A DNA stretch of 64,000 nucleotides from Taiwanofungus camphoratus (Eukaryota; Basidiomycota; Agaricomycetes; Polyporales; Taiwanofungaceae), in the NCBI GenBank assembly GCA_003999685.1, contig CP021225.1:1240001-1304000 (forward strand), given 5' to 3'. Positions 56,264-64,000 of the stretch are shown here, piece by piece (position 1 is the first letter of the stretch; the number at the start of each line of letters is the position of its first letter). A program made the translations under genes and the position numbers. A model generated the notes under the pieces. The model saw only the letters and a program-made list of their open reading frames with translations, did no database searches and had not been told where the DNA came from.

Positions 56264-57106
56264 ACCGAGCTCTCATCGCATGTTCTGGTAATCGCATCAC
56301 TTGCAGACTCGTGTAGCATACTGTTCATTATTCTCCTAGGTGAGATGTACCGCGTACTCATAGCGCATAATCGATCATGTTGCAATGATCTGTGAGACAG
56401 AACGTCAGGTTGGGCTTTGAATTATGTAAGCTGTGTCGGCTGATCAACATGACGCTCGTTCGAACGTACGACTTGTCCTTGGCCTTTTACCTTGAGCTTC
56501 GTCCAGAACTGCGAATGTTCACTTCGCGGCATAAATTTTTATGGGCAGTCGTGCACCATACGGCATGTTGCTCTCAGCTATCATGTTTCAGTTGTTCAGA
56601 TTTTCAAGTCGACATCGTTACTTGACGTAACAGTGCAGTGACTCACGAGGTGAAATTCACGGTCAGTAAAAATCGGTCACGGCATGAACGCATGGATTTT
56701 TGAACATTCATTTACGATAGACAATATCTGCTCTTTGCGTGATCAATTCATGCAGAAAGTCTGTCGCTCTGAGACGCGTTTCCATGTTCTTGCCTCGAGG
56801 CTACTGGAACGCGTTGCTCACGTGCTGAGAAGCACCTTCTACAGAAGGTATACTCTCGCAGCTCTACTCCAGTCCAGCCTGAGCCACCTTACTGTAGCCA
56901 CCTGAGCTCCAAATTTCTTCACCACCGACCTGTGTCTGAATCCTACAGGGTTATCCTTGCATTCACGTAGTAGCTGGATATCATCATCAGCGTTGCACTC
57001 CGGAAGCGGTCGAAGTGGAGCGCCAATTAATCAGAGTTGACCTACGTTCGCGCTGCATGAGATCCAGTTCATACTAGCATTTCGTGTGCTTCCAAACTTC
57101 GGCTGA
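56264..57106. other. Intergenic stretch upstream of the RhoGEF
   Basis: About 840 bases with the OPT 3' UTR on the left and the RhoGEF promoter on the right. Short plus frames at 56392 and 56684 are not convincing. Nothing else visible. Confidence 0.4.
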
Positions 57107-60100
57107 ATGCCCATGATGACAAGTCGTCCTCACACTCATATCTCAATACCTTCCGGCGCAGCCCCTCCAACAGACCCGTCTCCCAATTCCTGGTCACCGT
57201 ATCTCTTCCAGTCTCCGCCACAGGATCCTCCGAACATCTGGGCTGACCATGTCTCAAGTGCTTACTCTTCCTCTACTTATGCCTCGGCCCCTAGAATCAG
57301 CCTCGATGTCCCTTCGCGTCCCCCTAGTCGACCTGCGAGCTTCTATGAGCCTGATTCCCCCCGCGTGCTCTTTCCCGAGCCTCAACTCCTCCGATCTGCC
57401 TCTCAACGCTCTTCTCTTCGTCCTAGCCCAACGCCAGCGCACCGCGCTACGAAGAGCGAGCTGACAGTGTCTCCTAGTCATGTCAGAGGAGAGTCAAGGC
57501 CCCCGTCCTTCGTCTCTACCGAAAGTAGTCCAGATGTGGGTGATCTCACCTATGCTTCTATTCTTCTAATTCCTATGTACCTTCTCCATTTAGCTATCAC
57601 CTCGTATACTCTCCGATGAGCTCTCATGTCAGACGTGTGTTGCCCTTCGGTGCTTAATATAACTCACTCATTAATGTACAATCTTCCTCAACCACATTTA
57701 GATTGGAGTCTGAAGAAGGACTCCGTCGGTTCCAGGCCGGAGAACTTCCTGAGAGTGACGAAGAATGGCATCGTCTCGTTCCCCCAGGAGCGCGCGAGGT
57801 CCTTGATGGAAAGGAAGTGCAAAGGCAATCTGTCCTTTTCGAGGTTATCAAGTCCGAGAGAGACTATGTGCACGATCTCGAGCTTGTGAAAGAGGTTCTA
57901 GTACTTCTTCTCTCGGATGACTTGTATTCTCATGTCAGCTTTGCTTGCAGGTCTTCGTCGATCCTCTAGTGAACACCTCGCCCGTGCCGCAGCGCCGCCT
58001 CCGGGCCTTTATTCATGAAGTTTTCTACAACTTTGATGAAATCCTTGCGCACCATCAGCGTATGCTCGGTTCACTATTCGCTCGACAGCGCGAGCAACAC
58101 CCTCTTGTGCAAAGCGTTGCTGATATCATTCTTGACAGTGAGTTAGTTATAGTCGCGTGTCGTCTTCATCACACATACTATGAGCCCTGTAGCCACCCTC
58201 TTATTTCGTTCCGAGTACGAAGCATACATCAAGCATTACCCACTGGCCGAGGCGCGCCATCGTTCTGAGCTCAAGCACAACAACAAGTATCAGTATTTTA
58301 TCCAGCAATGTTCACTGGACCCGCGTATCCGGAAGCGTGATCTTATCACGTTCCTTTCCAGACCCGTTACGCGCCTTCCACGCCTGAGCCTCGTCCTTCA
58401 GCACGCACTGAAACGCACTGAACCGGATCATCCCGACGCTGAGATGCTCCCGCTCATCCTGAATATACTGAGTGACTTCATCAAGAGTACACAGCCCGGC
58501 ATCGAGGCCGCAGAAGGCAAAGTGAAATTCTGGAACCTCTGCGAAAGCTTGGTGTATCAAAAGGGTGAAATACTCGTGAGTGCCAATTTTGTCTGTTGAT
58601 ATTGGTTTCGCTCAATGATACGCGCTGGTCCAGGATCTGGACCTCTATGATGACAGTCGAACTCTGGTCTATTCTGGCCCGCTCGCTCGACGTTATCGCG
58701 TCGACGTGGGATACAATTGGGCGGATTTGCACGTCGCCTTGATGGACAATTATTGTGAGTTTCCTTCAATCTATTTTTGCGATCGCTCAATCATCATACT
58801 TCCAGTACTTCTTCTCAAACCCGAAACTCGATCAAGCGGCATAATTAAGCACTCTGTTGTATCCCGTGTCAGTATCAGGGGCATATTCACAATAATACTA
58901 TACTGACTTATCGATTCTGCCGTTAAGCCCATACCTCTCGAGTTTCTACGTCTCGCATCCTTCTCTAGCCCACCAGAGCAACGGAGAGAGAAAGTTGAGG
59001 AGGGCGGTATCCTTGATAGCTTCCGCTCGCGCACACGCTTGATGTATCCGTTCACGGTTTATCATGCTTCAGCGAAGATGACGCGGCGATACACGCTATA
59101 TGCTTCGACTGATGCTGTGCGACAGAAATGGAATGCGGCATTGGTGGATGCGATGGGAGTCAGGAAGGTGCGGCAAGAGGCAAATATGGTAGGAATCGGT
59201 CTCAGAAAACCTGGGCGCCCAGTCGATGATCATTTAACGTTGCGGTAAAAAAACTTTTCTAGTGGTTTGCTCCTCACGTGCTGAATGAGGACTTCTTCAA
59301 ATACTCCACTTCTGCATTTCCCTTCGGGCAGTACACGGGAAAAATCACTGCTGCGTCACCCCTATGTACGCCCAACCTCGTCAAAAATACTTATGACAAC
59401 TGCTAACATGAGTGACACTCAGCCAGTGGCGGGAAGAATTTCATTGTCGTCGGATGCTCGTCTGGCATATATGCTACAGTTCGAGGCGAGTCGGGTGAGT
59501 TCATTAAGCCTTGACGAATTTTGTTCAGACCTCTACATCGTCTTGTCCTTCATCTTGGCCCTCCTGTCGACTAATTTCCGATCTAGCATTCGTCAAAGTG
59601 CTGAATATAACACATGCTACAAATATGGTCGCTGTCCCAGACCACAACAAGTTTCTTATACTCTCCGACCTCGGGCTCTTCTCATATTCCCTTGACCTGT
59701 TTGCGCGCGTCGCTCAGGGGCTTTCTCCTTCGCAGCATCTGGAAGCGACATTGGAGCGGCTTGCTGGGCAGGATAGCACGGTACATTTCTTCCGCGCAGG
59801 ACGCGTTGGTAATCGTACAATGGGTGGGTCGCTCGGCCAGAAAATCTCTTCCTAGTCTGACAAGTCGCTGCTAATAGTTCTGTATGCGTCGAGAACATTC
59901 TTGCAGGTTCGTTTCTACGCATCGGAAATTGTGAACGCGATAGAGGCAACCAGCCCGCGACGAAGCGTAGCGGGCCCTCTCTCAAACCTGTCATTTCGCC
60001 CATTTGGAGAGGTAAGTTATAACATGTGAGCAGTCAAAGTTATGAATGCTAAGTTGCGTATCATTTATGCAGCCACTTGATGTCCCGAAAGATGCCCACG

Positions 60101-60787
60101 ACGTCGTAGTACTACACAGAAACGTCGGGATTTGCACTGACAGGGGTATTTGGATCGTTGATCCTACAAAGTGAGCGTTCGTTGCCATCGGTGCAATCAC
60201 AAGCTAACGTTTAGGATGAAAGTCTGAGCATGTCGAGCGCGTCTCCAACAATCATTCCGAAATTCGGTGGAGCAGACAACAATCCACCTATGTATACTCT
60301 GAAGACTCGATGTACTTCTGCAAGGCCTCTGGGTCTTGTCCGCTGCGATAATGACGAGATCCTTGTCGTTTACGACGGTATGCATCGATTCTCTCGTTTG
60401 CACAAAAGCGGTCGTCATACCTTAACAGAACTTGGCTGCTACATCGACAAGCATGGTGTCCCAAGCCGTCAGTCAGGGTACCTTCGTTGGGAGTCAAAGG
60501 CGACAGCATTCGCGCACCGCGATAACCACATCCTTCTCTTCTCTCCAGAATTCATCGAAATACGCACCGTGCACACAGGCAAGCTGGTGCAGATTATTGA
60601 AGGCGTCGATGTACGACCAGTTTACCATGGGCTGCTACCCACGGATAAGACGGTGCTTGTAGCTATGCAGGGCCGGGACGACCGCGGTACGGTGATTGAC
60701 AAGATTATTGAGCTTGTGGAGACATCGGAGATTACAACGCCACGTGTTGCAGCAATGCCTGCGATGTGGGACGAGTGGGACATGTAG
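57107..60787 (+). CDS. Rho guanine nucleotide exchange factor (DH-PH-CNH)
   Basis: Activates Rho-type GTPases by GDP/GTP exchange; relatives are yeast Rom1/Rom2 and fission-yeast Rgf1-3, which switch on Rho1 for wall glucan synthesis. The ATG at 57107 reads MPMMTSRPHTHISIPSGAAP and leads into about 150 disordered Ser/Pro residues. The DH domain follows: KEVQRQSVLFEVIKSERDYV (CR1), QRRLRAFIHEVFYNFDEILA, HRSELKHNNKYQYFIQQCSL, RDLITFLSRPVTRLPRLSLV (CR3) and LILNILSDFIKSTQPGIEAA. A PH domain includes LVYSGPLARRY and MYPFTVYHASAKMTRRYTLY. A CNH domain closes the protein: NGKNFIVVGCSSGIYATV, VLNITHATNMVAVPDHNKFL, ILSDLGLFSYSLD, RPLGLVRCDNDEILVVYDGM, LRWESKATAFAHRDNHILLF, ending VAAMPAMWDEWDM. About 950 residues. 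Compared with Rom2/Rgf1 the N-terminus is short and no DEP domain is visible. Confidence 0.87.
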
Positions 60788-61739
60788 GTCTCAGTGAAGT
60801 GGACATGGCAAACTTGAATGTAGCTGTAGCAGGTGATCATTATTTTTAACTTGTGGAACTAGATTACACTCATGTAATGGAGGATTGCTAAGAACTGTAT
60901 CGTTGCAGACGAGCTTTAGGTTTCCCGTTATAAGACATTTTATAAGCTATGCCTCGCAGTCCAGAGCTAGGGACCTGAACTAATGGTCATTTTTGCTGAG
61001 ACACAGAACGAGCACCAGGAACCACTCGTGAGTCGAAACAAGGGGACAATGAGTGTACATAGAGGGGTATGCACTATAAGTATGTTGAGGCCGACAATAT
61101 GTAATTAACTCGCATGGACTTGCGACCAGAGTTTCAGCACATGTCTAAGAGTCGACTTTCGAAGGGTAGTGATGACCACGCTCATCTTAGTCGCATCAGC
61201 TTGATCCGGAGGATACTTTGTACTATACCAGGACCTCCAGCGAGCGTGCTCAGCCCGAGTACATGGTAATAGGCATCAATCTCGTCTTATCATCAATGCA
61301 GAACAATTCCAGAGTGAGTCGGGCTAATTCTGGAGCGCTCCCGCGAAACTGTCGAAAATGTCGAATGAACTGACTAATGATACTTCTTGATCAAAAGCCT
61401 TGAGATCTTGAGACAAAACTGGGCTGCCAGCCGAATTGATGGGCGATGACAATACAAATGTGCCAGGGACAAAAAAGGCGAGAACACGAGGAGAAATTGG
61501 AGGAGACACTAGACTTGAAGATGATGACGAAATCGGCATGGACCGTATTAATACAGGCGGTCCGTCATGCAAAGCTAAGGACAGTGATTTGTTAATTGGC
61601 GGAGCGGAAGACAGCTAGAGGTATGACGATGACACAAGAGTGCCAATTATTGAATGAGTATGTATACACTGTCTGAGGTTCTTCATTTCCACTTTGTTGA
61701 GGTGATTGTTCAGCGTTTTCGAGATGGCTATTCTCGTGG
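60788..61739. other. Intergenic stretch left of the MITE
   Basis: About 950 bases after the RhoGEF stop. Short frames at 61324-61618 on both strands carry low-complexity Ser or charged residues and are not supported as genes. Nothing else seen. Confidence 0.4.
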
Positions 61740-61922
61740 TACAGTCAACTCCCTCTTAACCCATACCCCCTCGGTGGAAGCTACGAGCTATGGGTTATCA
61801 GGGAGTATGAGTTATGGGGAGAACTATTACACCCCACAAAGCAATTTGGTGGATCGGAAAAGCTATGGGTTTAAAGGGAATATGGATTCTGAGAGGTACG
61901 GGTTAAGAGGGAGTTGACTGTA
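61740..61922. mobile_element. MITE with TA duplication and 26-bp terminal inverted repeats
   Basis: A 179-base non-coding element (61742-61920) bounded by TA dinucleotides at 61740-61741 and 61921-61922. The left end starts CAGTCAACTCCCTCTTAACC, followed by CATACC. The reverse complement of the right end is identical except for one base (CGTACC). TA target duplication with CAGT at the tip is the hallmark of the Tc1/mariner/pogo superfamily, so this is probably a non-autonomous pogo/Fot1-type element. Inside, TATGGGTTA at about 61790 is inverted to TAACCCATA at 61757, and GGGTTTAAAGGG near 61866 is a related sub-terminal copy, so the element can fold into nested hairpins. No transposase frame is present. 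It sits between the RhoGEF and the gene at the right edge. Confidence 0.8.
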
Positions 61923-62643
61923 TTGCCATTTAGTTTTCGGCACGAGAAACCTGATCTTCAAGTTTCAGTGACTTATCCAGTGCTTCTTTTAGAACTCACC
62001 AATCCTGTTACAGTATCTTGCGTATAGCAGTTGCATAATGCCGTAAATCGTCTCGAATGATTCCATCCGTATCTAGGACCTCATTAAGTTCTAGTGAGTG
62101 TCCCTTGCCGATACCTGCCTGGTCTTTGCCGCAGAATGACACCGCACAGTACCAAATACATTCATGTTTTAGCTTTGCCACTTCGACATATGAGTCGTCA
62201 ATTTGTATTCCTTGAGGATTGTGGTCACTAGAAGCTGAGAGTCATCGCGATGAAAGTTCGCATGTGAGTTTGAAAGTTTCTATGCGATTCGAGACGCGGC
62301 CTGCTTACATAATTTGACAATAAATATCCAACATAAAATTACTGAAGGAAAAATAAACAGACGTCGAGCGCCACTACGCCGGCCTTGCTTTTTTACTCAA
62401 CTTTATGCATTGTCACCTCGTGTATCGCTTTCTTTCTCGGAAACATACACCCAAATGTACAGTGGTACTTCTTTCATCTGATAGCGAACCTGCTGACACT
62501 GTACGTACAGAGGCTATCCGAGTCTGCCTGTGTCATATGTACACACGCTTTCAAACTGGATCGTCTTGATTTCACCTCGTCTTATAACAGAGGGATCGCG
62601 CTCTCCCGAGGTGCGTCACCCATTAATACTCAGAGCGAGCAAT
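61923..62643. other. Promoter region of the right-edge gene
   Basis: About 720 bases between the MITE and the ATG at 62644. No gene, repeat or clear TATA box is seen. It should contain the promoter of the following gene. Confidence 0.4.
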
Positions 62644-64000
62644 ATGCTAAGTACTTTGCAAAGTGCCATGCAATCCGAATTCGCGCAACAATTCAGTAAT
62701 GATATTGACATCGATGCGAACGCGGATTCCGACTCGCTTTTTGGTTCCCCTCCACCCTCGCCAGGCGGCAGAGGTAGGTCACCGTCACTGCCACCGCTAG
62801 CTCTACCTAGCGGTGCATGTTCTGCACAAAACGTGGGGACCCTTGCACTTCCTGGTTCCCATCTTGTCGCTGAACTCCCAGTCCATCCGCCAGCGTCGTC
62901 ACTGCACACTGGGTTACAATCTGCCGTAGCGACTCGGCCGTCTTTACCCCAAAATCCTCCCGCAAGATTTTCAACTGTACCCGCTTCAGCGCCAACGTCG
63001 GCGTCTGGCGTTCCCCGCTCTCTACAAGCGCATAGAACTAGGAAGGGTAAAGAAAGGGCCTCAGCATCGTCTCGCTCTTCTACTCCGCGACCTACTCCTC
63101 CCCCAATCGAACTTCCCTCCCCTGATGAGCCCCCACCACCCAACTTTCTGCGGAACCAGCAAGCACTTCTTGGGCTTGCGGGTCTCGTTGGCGGGATCAA
63201 TCCCGCAAACCTATCCACTCGTGTGGCTCGTGGCTCGTCTGCTCGCAATCCTATTGTCATCAACGACACTGACACCGAACCTCCTGCGAATGCAGGGCCC
63301 CTCACAAGTCAACCGCCATCGCTTGCCCGCCGACCGCTTGCTGCATCCACGACCCTTCCACAACAATTGCCACCGCCGACAGGAGAGGAGGTTCTTGCAA
63401 CGCTTGTGAGCCAAAAAAACATCTTCCCGGTCGTCGAATCCCTGCTTCGTCTCCTGGCTGGTTCCGCTCAATCTGCCCCACTGCCACCTCACCTCCCGAC
63501 GCGAACAGGGTGGGAGCGTGTTGCCCCGGGGAGTGCCCCTGCGTTGAAAAGACGGAAACTGAACAAAGTTCCGGCAGGCGCGGCGGATTGGGACGTACCA
63601 TATCCATTCCAAAGTGGACAAGGTCCCGCAGACTATCAAATGACGTGGGCGCGCGAGCGTGCCAGGCAGCTCCTTGCGGACTTGGTAGGCCTTGTCCAGG
63701 GCGCGGCGAAGAAGGCCGCAGTGAAGGCTTATTATCAGCAGCAGGACAGAGAAAGGAGAAGGAAGTGGATGGAACGAGGAGGGGAGATCAAGATCGCCGG
63801 CCATTATAGGCCCGAGACGGCGTTCTACGGACTTGAAGGACACAGGCAGACCCAGCAAGGTTCTCGAAGTAGATCTATGTCGGGAACGAGTACGCCTATC
63901 CCGAGCACGAGTGCTCAGGTCGGCGGGAGTACCCGTGGTGCTGGAGAATTGGCTGAGCAACGCGCCGGTGACGCAGGACAGCAGTCTTTAGTATCTTTTG
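62644..64000 (+). CDS. Uncharacterised nuclear-type protein, open to the right edge
   Basis: The ATG at 62644 (MLSTLQSAMQSEFAQQFSND) begins a frame of 452 codons with no stop or need for an intron; it runs off the window, so the C-terminus is missing. Most of it is disordered and Pro/Ser-rich. A middle part (NFLRNQQALLGLAGLVGGIN) is hydrophobic. NPIVINDTDTEPP resembles a SUMO-interacting motif: hydrophobic core followed by acidic residues. KRRKLNKVPAG looks like a nuclear localisation signal. The best conserved-looking part is DWDVPYPFQSGQGPADYQMT, WARERARQLLADLVGLVQGA, AKKAAVKAYYQQQDRERRRK, IKIAGHYRPETAFYGLEG. I do not recognise a named family. Antisense open stretches at 62616-63305 and 63211-63960 are by-products of its composition. 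A chromatin-related role is only a guess from the motifs. Confidence 0.65.
   Translation, partial: MLSTLQSAMQSEFAQQFSNDIDIDANADSDSLFGSPPPSPGGRGRSPSLPPLALPSGACSAQNVGTLALPGSHLVAELPVHPPASSLHTGLQSAVATRPSLPQNPPARFSTVPASAPTSASGVPRSLQAHRTRKGKERASASSRSSTPRPTPPPIELPSPDEPPPPNFLRNQQALLGLAGLVGGINPANLSTRVARGSSARNPIVINDTDTEPPANAGPLTSQPPSLARRPLAASTTLPQQLPPPTGEEVLATLVSQKNIFPVVESLLRLLAGSAQSAPLPPHLPTRTGWERVAPGSAPALKRRKLNKVPAGAADWDVPYPFQSGQGPADYQMTWARERARQLLADLVGLVQGAAKKAAVKAYYQQQDRERRRKWMERGGEIKIAGHYRPETAFYGLEGHRQTQQGSRSRSMSGTSTPIPSTSAQVGGSTRGAGELAEQRAGDAGQQSLVSF

Noticed and set aside
61654-61917. An 87-codon Tyr/Gly/Ser-rich plus frame
   Set aside because: Most of it lies inside the MITE and its repeats explain the SYGL-type repetition.
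63211-63960. Antisense open stretches opposite the right-edge gene
   Set aside because: They arise from the biased composition of the plus-strand frame, which is continuous for 452 codons from an ATG.
1-64000. CRISPR arrays, rRNA, tRNA, plasmid or phage features
   Set aside because: Read for spaced repeats, tRNA-like T-loop motifs and bacterial signals; none stood out. The gene structure is eukaryotic.

Overview
This window is nuclear DNA from a filamentous fungus, most likely a mushroom-forming basidiomycete (Agaricomycetes). The genes are dense and broken by many short introns of about 50-65 bases (GT...AG). The proteins are typically fungal: an ASTRA WD-repeat protein, a SUN-domain protein, a Sqt1/AAMP WD protein, an HSPA12-like Hsp70, an OPT transporter, a DH-PH-CNH RhoGEF and a GPI-anchored serine-rich wall protein. 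I see no bacterial operons, rRNA, tRNA or CRISPR array. Gene models were made by joining open frames across plausible splice sites by eye, so outer limits are firmer than internal exon borders.

Layout. 0.4-1.9 kb: ASA1-like gene (+). 2.3-4.3 kb: anion:cation symporter-type MFS permease (-). 5.2-7.6 kb and 11.6-14.0 kb: two closely related sugar (alpha-glucoside type) permeases in opposite orientation, with a C2-domain/proline-rich Inn1/Fic1-like gene (9.0-10.6 kb, -) between them. 14.5-17.6 kb: SUN-domain protein (-). 18.1-20.0 kb: prolyl aminopeptidase (-). 20.4-21.7 kb: F-box protein (-). 22.5-24.9 kb: long coiled-coil protein with an acidic/basic tail (-). 25.2-26.1 kb: Met/Gly-rich protein (+), divergent from it. 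26-28.6 kb: gene-poor, with a broken copy of an uncharacterised fungal family. 28.6-29.7 kb: GPI-anchored protein (-). 31.2-34.2 kb: Sqt1/AAMP (-) and a TDP2-like phosphodiesterase (+), head to head. 35.2-40.4 kb: a sugar transporter (+) and a GH13 alpha-amylase without signal peptide (-), tail to tail. 41.9-43.6 kb: conserved coiled-coil protein (-). 45.2-49.9 kb: Hsp70 with a very long C-terminal extension (+). 49.9-52.6 kb: gene-poor, with a decayed gene. 52.6-56.3 kb: OPT oligopeptide transporter (+). 57.1-60.8 kb: RhoGEF (+). 61.74-61.92 kb: a small inverted-repeat mobile element (MITE). 62.6-64 kb: a conserved-looking protein that runs off the right edge (+).

How the genes relate. Two alpha-glucoside-type permeases, a third sugar porter and an intracellular alpha-amylase within about 35 kb suggest a loose neighbourhood for uptake and internal breakdown of starch-derived sugars; this is inference from content, and housekeeping genes lie between them. 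Inn1-like C2 and RhoGEF proteins belong to cytokinesis and cell-wall signalling in yeasts. The most unusual object is the Hsp70 gene. Its ATPase and substrate regions run without interruption, inside one exon, into about 750 residues of Thr-Pro repeats, an FG/Gly-rich stretch, an Ala/Glu/Lys helical region and a lysine-rich tail.
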